A stretch of DNA of 64,000 bases from Promicromonospora sp. MEB111 (GTDB taxonomy: Bacteria; Actinomycetota; Actinomycetes; Actinomycetales; Cellulomonadaceae), in assembly GCF_030209445.1 (NCBI RefSeq), contig NZ_JARVSD010000018.1, positions 186,001-250,000 on the forward strand. The letters are read 5' to 3'. The notes below the pieces were generated by a model. That model was not told the origin of the DNA, did no database searches, and worked only from the letters and a program-made list of their open reading frames with translations. This document shows, piece after piece, positions 16,241 to 25,729 of the stretch (the first letter of the stretch is position 1; each line of letters opens with the position of its first letter). The position numbers and the translations under genes are program-made.

Positions 16241-16846
16241 ATGCCCATCCCCGCCGCTGCCGACGTCGGACGCGCCTCGACACCCGAGCGCATCCTGGAG
16301 GCCGCGGCCGAGGAGTTCGCGCGGTACGGGCTCGCCGGCGCGCGCGTGGACCGGATCGCCGAGGGCGCCTCGGCCAACAAACAGCGCATCTACGCGTACT
16401 TCGGTGGCAAGGAGGCGCTGTTCGACCAGGTGGTGAGCGCGCGGATCCTCGACCTGCTCGACGCCGTGCCCTTCACCGCGGACGACCTGCCCGGCTATGC
16501 CGTGCGCCTGTTCGACTTCACGGTGGGCCACCCCGAGCTGGTGCGGCTCCTGCTCTGGCACACGCTGGAGCGGCCGGGCGCGCTCGGCGCCCTGGAGCGG
16601 TCGGTGACGTCGAGCGCGGCCAAGGTCGAGGCGCTGCGCGACGTCCAGGCGCGGCACCCGGAGCGGATCGACGGCACGGTGCCGGCCGACCGGCTGCTCG
16701 GCCAGGTGCTCGCCGTCGTGCACGGCTCGGTGCTCACCGTGGGCGGGATCCTCGCCGCCCCGGAGGGCACGGAGGCGGCGGACGACGTGCGCGCCGACGT
16801 CCGCCGCGCCGTCACCCGGATCGTCGCCCCGGCCGCCTCCGTGTGA
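16241..16846 (+). CDS. TetR-family transcriptional regulator
   Basis: A 201-residue TetR repressor. The N-terminal HTH reads ERILEAAAEEFARYGLAGAR then VDRIAEGASANKQRIYAYFG, with a helical ligand domain after it (AcrR-like, C-terminal TetR_C-type PF17926-like HPELVRLLLWHTLE). It starts 10 bp after the SDR stop codon, so it is co-transcribed, and probably represses the operon through the palindrome at 15271-15294. Convergent with the second MinD-like ATPase gene. Confidence 0.9.
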   Translation: MPIPAAADVGRASTPERILEAAAEEFARYGLAGARVDRIAEGASANKQRIYAYFGGKEALFDQVVSARILDLLDAVPFTADDLPGYAVRLFDFTVGHPELVRLLLWHTLERPGALGALERSVTSSAAKVEALRDVQARHPERIDGTVPADRLLGQVLAVVHGSVLTVGGILAAPEGTEAADDVRADVRRAVTRIVAPAASV

Positions 16847-16865
16847 CCTCCCGGCCGGTGCGGCG

Positions 16866-18470
16866 TCAGAAGCCCCGGGCGAGCGCCGCGCCTGCGGCGA
16901 GCCACGCCCGGCGGGTCTGCGGGCGCAGGGCGCGGTAGACGAGCTGGCCGTCGACCATGGCGGGGTCGAACGGGACGGTGACCACCTCGCGCGCCAGCGA
17001 CCGGTACCCCTGGGCGACGCGGCGCAGGTCGGCCGGCGTCGCCTTCGGGTCGGACTGGCTCACCACGACGACGGCCTTGCGGGCCAGGTCCGCCATGTGC
17101 TCCCCGCGGTTCGCCAGCGCCTCCAGCAGCAGTGCGCCCGCCTCGGCGTGGTCGTCGCGGGTGCTGGTGGCGACCACGAGCTGGTCGGTGTGGTCGATCA
17201 TCCGTAGCCACATCGGGTCGGACTCGTCGTTGCCCGAGTCGATGAAGATCATCCGGTAGTACTTGGCCAGTACCGCGTGGATCGCGTCGACGTCCTCCGA
17301 CGAGATGCGCTGCTCGTGCGCGAGCGCCATCGGCTTGGACCGCAGCACGTCGAACCGGTCGCGCGACTGGTGGTGCACGAACCAGGCGAGGTCGGCGAGC
17401 TGCGCCGTCGGGCCCAGGAAGTGCTCGGTCTGCGGGATCAGGTCGAGCAGGGTCGCCTCGTGCGGGCCCTGCTCGGTGCGCCAGCCCAGCGTGCCGCGCG
17501 TCTGGTTGTTGTCCCACGCGACGACGCCGGAGCCGCCGTGCGAGGAGAAGACCGCCGACAGCAGCACCGTGGCCGGCGTCTTGCCGGCACCGCCCTTGCC
17601 GTTCACGATCGAGATGGTGCGGGGGCCGGGCCAGTGCTGGCTCACCACCTGCTCGTCGGCGCGCTCGGCCCGCTCGGTCTCGCCGGGGCGCACCCGCAGC
17701 CCGACCCGCGCCAGCACGCCGCGCACACCCTGCGTGGCCGGCTCGTCGAGGCGGTCCTGCACGAGGAAGGAGCGGCGGTTGTCGCGGCGTCCGCCGTCGT
17801 GCCCGGGCCTGAACGGCGACTCGGTCCCGGGTGCCTGGGCACCGAACGAGGCGCCCGGACGCTGCGGGGCCCGGTCCTGCTGCGGCACGTTCTGCTGGGG
17901 TATGCCCTGCGGCGCGGGGCCCTGCGGGTCACGCGGGTCCTGCGGGGGAGCCTCCGGCGGGAGGCCGGGCTGGCCGACGCCGTGCGGGCTCACCCCGTGC
18001 TGCCCGACGCCGTTGGGAACGGCGGCGTGCTGGCCGGCGCCCGGCTGGTCGGCATGGCCCATGACGCTCGTCCGCTGCGGCACCGCGGCCCCGGCGCCCG
18101 GACCGGCCGCCGGGGGCCCGGCGTGCACGGGTACGGCGTGCGCCGGCTGGGCGGGGGCGACGGGCTGGGCGAGGCTCTGGGGCAGGGCGGCCTGGGCCGC
18201 CTGCGCGGCCCCCGCGCCGCCGTCCTGCACCACCCTGCCGTCGGGGTGGACGGTCAGGCCGGTGGGTCCCTCGGGGCCCAGGGCCTGGACCTCCACCGCC
18301 AGCCCGACGCTCGCCGAGAACTCCATGACCAGGCGCATGACCTCGCTGCGGGCCTCGCCCAGGCTGTTCCGGTAGACGGGCACCGTCTGGCCGTTGATCG
18401 TCACCTGCCCTGAGCCGTCGTCACGCACGATCACATCGGCGCGCGGCCACCCCGCGGTTTCGACGCTCAC
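16866..18470 (-). CDS. MinD/ParA-like ATPase, EspI-like, with Pro/Gly/Gln-rich linker (copy 2)
   Basis: A 534-residue paralogue of the ATPase at 10632-12413. It starts at GTG 18470 (VSVETAGWPRADVIVRDDGS) behind AAGGGGAG. The small N-terminal domain (QVTINGQTVPVYRN, GLTVHPDGRVV) is conserved between copies; the linker (about 90-225) is diverged. The ATPase half is almost the same: deviant Walker [13 protein letters not shown] (Lys292 at its start), [34 protein letters not shown]. Both end in [12 protein letters not shown]-type sequence. It lies 83 bp downstream of the rifamycin monooxygenase on the same strand. Role inferred: spatial positioning or secretion-linked ATPase. Confidence 0.85.
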   Translation of the reverse strand: MSVETAGWPRADVIVRDDGSGQVTINGQTVPVYRNSLGEARSEVMRLVMEFSASVGLAVEVQALGPEGPTGLTVHPDGRVVQDGGAGAAQAAQAALPQSLAQPVAPAQPAHAVPVHAGPPAAGPGAGAAVPQRTSVMGHADQPGAGQHAAVPNGVGQHGVSPHGVGQPGLPPEAPPQDPRDPQGPAPQGIPQQNVPQQDRAPQRPGASFGAQAPGTESPFRPGHDGGRRDNRRSFLVQDRLDEPATQGVRGVLARVGLRVRPGETERAERADEQVVSQHWPGPRTISIVNGKGGAGKTPATVLLSAVFSSHGGSGVVAWDNNQTRGTLGWRTEQGPHEATLLDLIPQTEHFLGPTAQLADLAWFVHHQSRDRFDVLRSKPMALAHEQRISSEDVDAIHAVLAKYYRMIFIDSGNDESDPMWLRMIDHTDQLVVATSTRDDHAEAGALLLEALANRGEHMADLARKAVVVVSQSDPKATPADLRRVAQGYRSLAREVVTVPFDPAMVDGQLVYRALRPQTRRAWLAAGAALARGF

Positions 18471-18553
18471 TCGGGTGCTCCCCTTCTCCGGTCGCCGGAC
18501 TTCGTCGTGGCGAGGTTCATGAACGCGCACAGAGTACCGGTGGCTTTCACCCG

Positions 18554-20020
<1,467 letters not shown>

Positions 20021-20067
20021 TCAGGCGCCGAAACCGGCGACGGCCAACGATTCTGCGCCCCCACAGG

Positions 20068-20086
20068 CCCCTTGCCGCAAGCCCCC
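20068..20086 (-). promoter_or_regulatory. RAE-like element upstream of rox
   Basis: On the minus strand, GGGGCTTGCGGCAAG (20085-20071) matches the first 15 positions of the 19-bp rifamycin-associated element as I recall it; the last arm is less symmetric. Its centre CTTGC-C-GCAAG is palindromic. It lies 63 bp upstream of the rox start, just beyond a TATAAC -10 box (20098-20093), so it sits at the likely transcription start. Confidence 0.7.
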
Positions 20087-20092
20087 CACTGC

Positions 20093-20098
20093 GTTATA
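20093..20098 (-). promoter_or_regulatory. -10 box of rox
   Basis: TATAAC on the minus strand, the best -10 candidate upstream of rox, 7 bp before the RAE-like site. No strong -35 is visible 17 bp further upstream. Confidence 0.4.
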
Positions 20099-20187
20099 CG
20101 TTGAAACTGGCAGGAAGTGCGGCCCCCGCTCCCATCCTCACCGCGGAGACCCCAGGCTCTGGCCCCGGGCGGCCGCCGGCAAGTGAA

Positions 20188-20243
20188 CGGTAAAAGGTCA
20201 GGTGATCGGCAACTCGAGTTGCCGATCACCTGACCTTTTACCG
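20188..20243 (-). terminator. 56-bp perfect palindrome (family D, copy 1)
   Basis: 28-bp arms with no loop bases (left half CGGTAAAAGGTCAGGTGATC), 25 bp beyond the HNH-gene stop. On the minus strand it is preceded by GAGCAGGGTGATCGGTA, and the whole unit recurs at 44285-44345 in the same orientation relative to the gene before it. It has a short T/A run at the stem base. Confidence 0.78.
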
Positions 20244-20268
20244 ATCACCCTGCTCGAACCTGCTCGGC

Positions 20269-20739
20269 TCAGGCAGCGCGGGCCGCTCTGTGCCGGATGG
20301 CGCGGGCGTAGTCCGCGCGTGGGACGTGCGGCGTCACGTGGAGCACCATGCCGGCCTCGGCCGGGGTGCGGTCCGCCTTGTGCGAGTTGCACTCGTAGCA
20401 GGCGGCCACGAGGTTCATCCACGTCGAGGGCCCGCCGCGGGACCGCGGCAGGATGTGGTCCACGGTCTCGGCGGGGCCGCCGCAGTAGGCGCACAGGCCG
20501 TCGCGCCGCTTGACGCCCAGCTTGGTGCACGCGGGCGCCCCGCCCGACTTGTAGAGCCACCGCATCGTCACGTACCGGACCAGCCGCAGCACGCGCGGTA
20601 AGGGGAACGGCCCGAAGGAGCGGCCGTCGACCGCCTCCTCCACGACCGCGACCTCGCGCACGAGCATGTGGATGGCGTGCCGGACCGATACCCGGTGCAG
20701 CGGCTCGTAGCCGGCATTGAGGACTAGGACGTCGGCCAC
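20269..20739 (-). CDS. HNH endonuclease family protein
   Basis: A 156-residue protein of the small actinobacterial HNH family. It starts VADVLVLNAGYEPLHRVSVR and contains CAYCGGPAETVDHILPRSRG (zinc-binding Cys pair and the DH of the HNH motif), then the N-helix WMNLVAACYECNSHKADRTP (second Cys pair and final Asn/His). Function in vivo is unknown despite very wide conservation. I chose GTG 20739 because GGAAGGAG lies six bases upstream and homology starts there; the frame is open to 20844. A 44-residue ORF and a hairpin precede it on the same strand. Confidence 0.85.
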   Translation of the reverse strand: MADVLVLNAGYEPLHRVSVRHAIHMLVREVAVVEEAVDGRSFGPFPLPRVLRLVRYVTMRWLYKSGGAPACTKLGVKRRDGLCAYCGGPAETVDHILPRSRGGPSTWMNLVAACYECNSHKADRTPAEAGMVLHVTPHVPRADYARAIRHRAARAA

Positions 20740-20827
20740 GGGCCTGCTCCTTCCGGTGAGCTTGTCGTCTCGGTTCTTGTCTTTCGAGTGGTACTGGCTG
20801 TGCTGCTGTTCAGCCCCGGGACGACAA

Positions 20828-20862
20828 GAGCCGCCCGGGAACAAGATGTCCCGAGGCGGCTC
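20828..20862 (-). terminator. hairpin between the 44-residue ORF and the HNH gene
   Basis: GAGCCGCCCGGGA pairs with TCCCGAGGCGGCTC (one bulged A) around an 8-base loop. It lies 28 bp after the small ORF's stop and 89 bp before the HNH start, on the same strand. It could terminate the small-ORF transcript or act as an attenuator for the HNH gene. Confidence 0.55.
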
Positions 20863-20889
20863 ACATTCACTGGTCCGGCCATTACCGGA

Positions 20890-21024
20890 TCAGGAGCGTA
20901 TGGCGCCCCGGATGGCCTCGCGGCCGTCCCAGAGGTGCTGCGCGGTGGTCGGGTAGGACGACTCGGTGGCAGCACTGGCCTTGCCCAGGCCTGCGGCCTG
21001 GTGCGCGATGCGGGTGCGAACCAT
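20890..21024 (-). CDS. 44-residue small protein upstream of the HNH gene
   Basis: ATG 21024 is preceded by GGAAAGGA about 11 bases upstream; the frame ends at TGA 20892-20890. The peptide begins MVRTRIAHQAAGLGKASAAT and then has ESSYPTTAQHLWDGREAIRG. It is not low-complexity, is moderately basic, and contains a mix of helix-forming and aromatic residues unlike the Arg/Ala/Pro-only translations of shadow frames. A hairpin follows. No family is recognised and no function is proposed. Confidence 0.5.
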   Translation of the reverse strand: MVRTRIAHQAAGLGKASAATESSYPTTAQHLWDGREAIRGAIRS

Positions 21025-21335
21025 CGTGTGTCTCGTCCTTTCCGGTGGTCTCGGATACGGCTGTCGGTCGTGCCGGCGTCGTGGAACAGGCGGTCACAGA
21101 CACACAACCTGCCGCCACGGCACCAGTCCGTGTGTGAAGAAAGGTACAACGAGGACTTGGTAGCGTCTATGGCTTTTCCGGAACTGCAACCCAAGGATGC
21201 ATCAAGTGCTCGGCGTGGCGCGGTCCCGCGGCGTGTCGCGCCGCGGGCAGGCTCAGGGGGCCGGCACCGTCTCGGGTTCCGCTGCGGCGGCCAGGCTCAC
21301 CTGCGGGGCCGGCGACCCGGCGTCCACCAGCCCGT
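21025..21335. other. intergenic region between arginine deiminase and the 44-residue ORF
   Basis: 311 bp without a convincing gene. A 9-bp-stem hairpin CCCGCGGCG/CGCCGCGGG (21225-21247) lies 88 bp past the arginine deiminase stop and is the probable terminator. The comparatively AT-richer part around 21120-21175 is the likely promoter region for the leftward small ORF and HNH gene. Confidence 0.45.
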
Positions 21336-22613
21336 CTACCAGCTCACGGGCTCCCGGATGATCGGGCAGGTCATGCAGTGCCCGCCGCCGCGCCCGCGGC
21401 CCAGCTCGCCGCCCGCGATCTCGATCACGTCGATCCCAGCCTTGCGCAGCAGGTCGTTGGTGGTGGTGTTGCGGTCGTAGGTGAACACGACGCCCGGCTC
21501 GACGGCCACGGAGTTGTTGCCGCTGTCCCACTGCTGGCGCTCCGACTCGTAGACGTCGCCGCCGGTCTCGATGACCCGTAGCTGGCCCAGCCCGGAGACC
21601 TGCCCCACCACGTCGAGGAAGGACGAGCGGCCGGCGTCGGTCACCGAGACGCCGAGCGGACCGGAGTCGGGGCGCAGCACGAACGGGTGCACACGGTCCA
21701 CGATCCGCGGGTAGACGGTGACGGTGTCGACGTCGACGAACGTCATGATCGTGTCCAGGTGCATGGCCGCACGCAGCCGCGGCATGCCCGCCACCACGAT
21801 CTGCTCGGCCGCGCCCGCCTGGAACAGCGAGGCAGCGACCTGCGTGATCGCCTGGCGCGACGTGCGCTCGCTCATGCCCATCAGCACGGTCCCGTTGCCG
21901 ATCGGCATGATGTCGCCGCCCTCGAAGGTGGCCTCGCCGTGGCTGCTCTCCGGGTCGCCCCACCACACGCGGCTGCCCACGAAGTCGGGGTGGTACGAGT
22001 AGATCGCCTTCATGAGCAGCGTCTCGTCCCGGCGCGCCTGCCAGTACAGCGGGTTCAGCGTGAGGCCGCCGTAGATCCAGCAGGTCGTGTCGCGCGTGAA
22101 CAGCGTGTTCGGCAGCGGCGGCATGAGGTACTCGCGCGCGTCCGGGCTGAGGTCCGCCAGCGCGCGGAAGCCCGGCGGCAGCTCGGGCACGTCGGCCACG
22201 GCGAGGCCGCCGATCAGGTACCGGGCCAGCTCGTGCTCCGGCAGGGACTCCAGGTACTCGCGCGTCGCCTCGACCAGGCCGTTGCCCACGATCTCGGGCA
22301 CGATCTTGCGGTCGAGGAGCCAGTCGCGCGCCCCCGGCACGCGGAGCGTCTCGGCGAGCAGGGCGTGCAGCTCGACGACGTCGACGTCGCGCTCGCGCAG
22401 CTCGGCCACGAAGTCGGCGTGGTCCTGCTGGGCACGCTCGACCCACAGGACGTCGTCGAACAGGAGGTCGGCGGAGTTGGACGGGGTGAGGCGCTGGTGG
22501 GCCAGCCCGGGGGCGCAGACCAGGACCTTGCGCAGGCGGCCCACTTCGGAGTGGACGCCGTACGCCGACGAGGGTGTGCCGGCCGGGGGCGGTGTGCTGT
22601 CGATGGTGTTCAT
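21336..22613 (-). CDS. arcA: arginine deiminase
   Basis: A 425-residue guanidino-group-modifying enzyme that hydrolyses L-arginine to citrulline and ammonia. Family landmarks are [17 protein letters not shown] at the start, [14 protein letters not shown], the catalytic [19 protein letters not shown] (catalytic His and Asp) and the nucleophile Cys413 in [10 protein letters not shown]. Length fits ArcA (about 400-420). The other deiminase-pathway genes (ornithine carbamoyltransferase, carbamate kinase, antiporter) are not adjacent, so it is an isolated gene, perhaps for acid stress or arginine use. It lies 16 bp downstream of the VIT-family gene on the same strand. Confidence 0.93.
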   Translation of the reverse strand: MNTIDSTPPPAGTPSSAYGVHSEVGRLRKVLVCAPGLAHQRLTPSNSADLLFDDVLWVERAQQDHADFVAELRERDVDVVELHALLAETLRVPGARDWLLDRKIVPEIVGNGLVEATREYLESLPEHELARYLIGGLAVADVPELPPGFRALADLSPDAREYLMPPLPNTLFTRDTTCWIYGGLTLNPLYWQARRDETLLMKAIYSYHPDFVGSRVWWGDPESSHGEATFEGGDIMPIGNGTVLMGMSERTSRQAITQVAASLFQAGAAEQIVVAGMPRLRAAMHLDTIMTFVDVDTVTVYPRIVDRVHPFVLRPDSGPLGVSVTDAGRSSFLDVVGQVSGLGQLRVIETGGDVYESERQQWDSGNNSVAVEPGVVFTYDRNTTTNDLLRKAGIDVIEIAGGELGRGRGGGHCMTCPIIREPVSW

Positions 22614-22629
22614 CGGGCGATAACGGTAC

Positions 22630-23388
22630 TCACCCGACCGCCGTCGTGCCGAGCAGGGAGCCGATCGCGAAGGTCGCGCCGAGCGCGAGCGCCCCGCCGA
22701 CGACGACGCGCGCCGTGGCGCGCACCCGCGGCGCGCCGCCGATCCAGGCCGCGACCCAGCCGGTCCCGGCGAGCGCCGCCAGCACGACGACGAACGTGAC
22801 GCCGACCCGCCAGGGCTCGGGGATCAGGAGCACGGCCGCGAGCGGCAGGACGGCGCCGAGCGTGAACGCGACGGCGGACGCGAGCGCGGCGTGCCAGGGA
22901 CTGACGACGCCGTCCTCGTCGATGTTGAGCTCGGCCTCCAGGTGGGCGGCGAGCGCGTCGTGCTCCGTGAGCTCGACGGCGACCTGGCGGGCGGTGGCGG
23001 GGGACAGGCCCTTGCCCTCGTAGAGCTCGGCCAGCTCCGCGAGCTCCTCCTGCGGCATCGTGGCCAGCTCGGCCTTCTCCTTGGCGATGAGCGCCCGCTG
23101 GGTGTCGGACTGGCTGGAGACCGACACGTACTCGCCCAGCGCCATCGAGATCGCGCCGCCGACGAGGGCGGCGAGGCCGGCGGTGAGGATCGGTCCGGTC
23201 TGCGACGTCGCCGCCGCGACGCCGACGGCGACCGCGGCGACCGAGACGATGCCGTCGTTCGCGCCGAGCACGCCGGCGCGCAGCCAGTTCAGGCGCTCGG
23301 CGAGCCCGTTGGTGTGGGGTTCGTCGGGGTGGCCGACGGCGGCGCGGCCGGTGTCCGGCCGTTCCGCGCCGGACGGTGGTGTGGTCAT
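22630..23388 (-). CDS. VIT1/CCC1-family transporter
   Basis: A 252-residue membrane protein. The family hallmark is at residues about 28-50: [20 protein letters not shown]. Next comes [19 protein letters not shown] (M-A-x-G-E-Y motif ending the first membrane pair), then a cytoplasmic helical segment rich in Glu ([34 protein letters not shown]) that in VIT1 binds iron, then three more hydrophobic stretches. Likely Fe(II)/Mn(II) export or sequestration. Start ATG 23388; an in-frame upstream ATG at 23424 is less likely because the family starts near LNWLRAG. Confidence 0.88.
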   Translation of the reverse strand: MTTPPSGAERPDTGRAAVGHPDEPHTNGLAERLNWLRAGVLGANDGIVSVAAVAVGVAAATSQTGPILTAGLAALVGGAISMALGEYVSVSSQSDTQRALIAKEKAELATMPQEELAELAELYEGKGLSPATARQVAVELTEHDALAAHLEAELNIDEDGVVSPWHAALASAVAFTLGAVLPLAAVLLIPEPWRVGVTFVVVLAALAGTGWVAAWIGGAPRVRATARVVVGGALALGATFAIGSLLGTTAVG

Positions 23389-23472
23389 GGGCTCAGGCAA
23401 CCAGGACTCGGCGCGGAGGGCCAATGTCGGGGCCGAGGTTGGGCAGCCTCACCTTGCCGTGATGCCGCTCCG

Positions 23473-23534
23473 CTTCGAGGCCGGGGTTTCTCCGCTTTCA
23501 GCCGCCCCAAAGCGAAGAAACCCCGGTCTCGAAG
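23473..23534. repeat. imperfect 62-bp palindrome (family A, copy 1)
   Basis: The 26-bp arms (left CTTCGAGGCCGGGGTTTCTC) have two mismatches around a 10-base loop. It shares its stem with 34560-34621 and 38357-38420. Unlike those, it lies between divergently transcribed genes rather than at a gene 3' end. The rest of the 23389-23717 interval shows no gene. Confidence 0.7.
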
Positions 23535-23702
23535 GGGGCAGGACGATCGCAGACGGCTCGCGGCGGCGCGAAGGCTGACCACATGGCGCTCCCAACCGTT
23601 GCGTATACGCACTGATCTACCCCATTCCCTGCGAAGCGATGTCTTTCTTGGCACAGTCAGCCCATCAAGAGTGCTTGTCGGGGCTCAACGGCGTGGAGCG
23701 CT

Positions 23703-23720
23703 CATAACACGTGCATTATG
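23703..23720. promoter_or_regulatory. inverted repeat CATAA-N8-TTATG, likely antitoxin operator
   Basis: An AT-rich inverted repeat centred on CACGTG directly in front of the toxin ribosome-binding site. This is the position where a HigA/XRE antitoxin would bind to autorepress the operon. Confidence 0.5.
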
Positions 23721-23732
23721 GTGGAGGCATGG

Positions 23733-24086
23733 ATGTGGAACGTCGTCCTGCTCGAGGAAGTTGATGCGTGGTTCCTCGACCTAGTCCGGGCGGAGGACCC
23801 GGTGGCAGAGCATGTCGCCGCCGCGATCGAGCTGCTCGCCCGGACCGGCCCGTCCCTCGGGAGACCCGCGGTCGACTCGATCAAGGGGTCGACGGTGCAC
23901 AACCTGAAAGAGCTTCGCGCGACCACGGTCCGTGTCCTGTTCGCCTTCGACCCGGCCAGGAGAGCTGTGCTGCTGGTGGCGGGGGACAAGGCGGGACGAT
24001 GGGACGAGTGGTACCGGGTGAACGTCCCAGTGGCCGAGCGTCGGTACGAGCGGTGGCTCAGCGGTGAGTACGACGAGGAGGTGTGA
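23733..24086 (+). CDS. RelE/HigB-like toxin (phage Gp49-like)
   Basis: A 117-residue basic/aromatic protein with the HigB-type RelE-fold pattern: VVLLEEVDAWFLDL, a helical segment, GPSLGRPAVDSIKGSTVHNL, then LKELRATTVRVLFAFDPARR and AVLLVAGDKAGRW. The LKELR...VRVLFAFDP strand pair and following DK are typical of mRNA-cleaving HigB/RelE toxins. I chose ATG 23733 (MWNVVLL) because GGTGGAGG lies just upstream; ATG 23718 would lie inside the inverted repeat. The stop is followed three bases later by the antitoxin gene, toxin first as in HigBA systems. Confidence 0.82.
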   Translation: MWNVVLLEEVDAWFLDLVRAEDPVAEHVAAAIELLARTGPSLGRPAVDSIKGSTVHNLKELRATTVRVLFAFDPARRAVLLVAGDKAGRWDEWYRVNVPVAERRYERWLSGEYDEEV

Positions 24087-24089
24087 CAG

Positions 24090-24407
24090 ATGGCTCGTTC
24101 ATGGAACGAAGTGAAGGCCGACGCGGTCGCGACCGGTCTGGACGAGGCGCGGACAGCCGAGATCATGGCTGAGATGCGCGAGCAGGTGCGCGCATACAAG
24201 CTCGCTGACATCCGTCGGTCCCAGCACATGACCCAGGCCGTTCTGGCGCAGGGGATGGGCGTGGCGCAGCCCCGAGTGTCCGCGATCGAGCACGGCCGGC
24301 TCGACTCGACCGAGCTGGGCACGCTGCGGTCCTATGTCGAGGCGCTCGGCGGCCGGCTGCGTGTGATCGCGGACTTCGGCGACGAGTTCGTCGTGGTGCA
24401 GGGCTGA
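24090..24407 (+). CDS. HigA-like XRE-family antitoxin
   Basis: A 105-residue protein with an N-terminal helical region that probably contacts the toxin (VKADAVATGLDEARTAEIMA) and a C-terminal Cro/XRE HTH: LADIRRSQHMTQAVLAQGMG, VAQPRVSAIEHGRLDSTELG, then LRSYVEALGGRLRVIADFGD. This is the standard antitoxin architecture of HigBA-type (RelE/XRE) pairs. It starts 3 bp after the toxin stop and converges with the DUF1684 gene, with only 7 bp between coding ends. Confidence 0.88.
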   Translation: MARSWNEVKADAVATGLDEARTAEIMAEMREQVRAYKLADIRRSQHMTQAVLAQGMGVAQPRVSAIEHGRLDSTELGTLRSYVEALGGRLRVIADFGDEFVVVQG

Positions 24408-24414
24408 CTGGCCC

Positions 24415-25134
24415 CTAGTACTGCGGGGTGCGCTCGCCGACCGGGACCTCGACCGCCAGCGTGTTGCCCTCCTGGGCGAGCGGGCACGTCCACGCCGGGT
24501 CGTAGGCGCAGGACGGGTTGTAGGCGAAGTTGAGGTCGAGCACCAGGTCGCCGACGCCGAAGTCGTCGGGACCGCCGCCCTCGCCGCCGTCGGACCCGCC
24601 GGTGTGCCCGAGCCAGGAGCCCTTGATCGTGTCGATGAGATAGCGGCCACCGCCGTAGGTGCCGCCGGGCGGGCCGGCCAGCGCGTCCTTGATGGGCACG
24701 AAGAGCCCGCCGCCGTAGGAGGCGAGGCGCCAGACGTCGAGGGTGCCGAGGTCGCCCAGGGCGTCGGATCCCAGGGCGACCGTGCCGAGCAGCTCGAACG
24801 GCACCACGCCGTCGGTCCCGGTGGGGACGTCGAGGCGGCGTGGCGCGCCGTCGGGGCCGGGCTCGGCGGGCACGATCGGGGCGCTCAGGCGCCAGGCCGG
24901 GTCGTAGGGGGTGACGGTCAGCCCGGTGAAGCCGGGCCGCTCCTCCGGGAGGATCGGGGAGACGGGGTGGGTCGCGAAGAGCTCGTCCCGGGCGGCGATC
25001 CAGCCCGCGTGCGCGGCGGCCGGGTTCACGACCGCGCGGGTGCGGGCCTCGGCGTACAACGCGAAGACGCGCCGCCGCCAGTCCGCGGTCTGGAGTGCTG
25101 TGGTGGCCGGGGAGGTGGTGGCGGCGTGCGTCAT
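24415..25134 (-). CDS. DUF1684 family protein
   Basis: A 239-residue cytoplasmic protein of the conserved DUF1684 family. It has WRRRVFALYAEARTR near the start, RDELFATHPVSPIL (the R-D-x-L-F-x-x-H-P-x-S-P-L pattern), YDPAWRLSAPIV, LDVWRLASYGGGLFVPIKDA, GGGRYLIDTIKGSWLG, and LDLNFAYNPSCAYDPAWTCP with VEVPVGER at the end. The invariant NFAYNPSCAYD box is a strong identifier. Biochemical function is not established. Start ATG 25134. No recognisable operon partner. Confidence 0.85.
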   Translation of the reverse strand: MTHAATTSPATTALQTADWRRRVFALYAEARTRAVVNPAAAHAGWIAARDELFATHPVSPILPEERPGFTGLTVTPYDPAWRLSAPIVPAEPGPDGAPRRLDVPTGTDGVVPFELLGTVALGSDALGDLGTLDVWRLASYGGGLFVPIKDALAGPPGGTYGGGRYLIDTIKGSWLGHTGGSDGGEGGGPDDFGVGDLVLDLNFAYNPSCAYDPAWTCPLAQEGNTLAVEVPVGERTPQY

Positions 25135-25234
25135 GCGTCCGACACTACCCACCGTGGGTGACAGCCGCGGGCGGTCGGACCAGTGGTCGCGCGGGCACCC
25201 GCGGCGTCGCGCCGCCCCGCCGGGTGGCTGGGGG

Positions 25235-25693
25235 TCAGCGACGTTCGAACAGCTCGTAGACCTGCTCCAGGCGGGCATAGGCCTCGTCGAACCACTCGTC
25301 GGACACGGGCACGGCGGTCGTCACGTCCGTCAGCAGGCCCATCCTGTCGCGGACCGTGACGACGAGCATGTCGTCGTGCTCCCAGCGGACGTGCACCTCG
25401 GTCGCCCTCTGGTCCTCGCGCCAGGCGACGTCGTGCCCCAGGTCCAGCGCGTCGAGCACCTCCCGCCAGGCGTCCAGGTCATCGTCCCCGACGAGCGTCG
25501 CCAGCGCGCCCCGCACTCCGTTCCCGGCGGACTGGTCCCCGCAGTCGATCTCGATCGTGCCGCCGGCCTGGATGACGCGCCCGTCCTGTGGGGCGAGCGA
25601 GTCGATGCGGAGCGCCACGACGTTCCCGTCGCCCTCGAAGCGGAAGAGCTCGCACGGCAGCCCTGCGGGTCGACCCGCATCCTGTGATGTCAC
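25235..25693 (-). CDS. hypothetical protein (152 aa)
   Basis: I do not recognise a family. The protein is acidic, soluble and without signal or membrane segments. It contains LFRFEGDGNVVALRIDSLAP, VIQAGGTIEIDCGDQ, a helix WREVLDALDLGHDVAWRED, RATEVHVRWEHDDMLVVTVR and a C-terminal amphipathic helix EAYARLEQVYELFE. Codon use and strand-like alternation look genuinely coding. It lies 100 bp upstream of the DUF1684 gene and 36 bp downstream of the first nitroreductase gene, all on the minus strand, so it may share their transcript. Confidence 0.6.
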   Translation of the reverse strand: MTSQDAGRPAGLPCELFRFEGDGNVVALRIDSLAPQDGRVIQAGGTIEIDCGDQSAGNGVRGALATLVGDDDLDAWREVLDALDLGHDVAWREDQRATEVHVRWEHDDMLVVTVRDRMGLLTDVTTAVPVSDEWFDEAYARLEQVYELFERR

Positions 25694-25729
25694 GGGCGCG
25701 AGTCAACCACCTCCCACCGACACGAGGGG

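Noticed and set aside
10632-18470. A type VII secretion locus suggested by the EspI-like ATPases
   Set aside because: No EccB/C/D/E, mycosin or WXG100 gene is present in the window; only the ATPase resemblance supports it.
21336-22613. An arginine deiminase (arcABCD) pathway cluster
   Set aside because: Only arcA is present; neighbours are a VIT-family transporter and an HNH nuclease with no pathway link.
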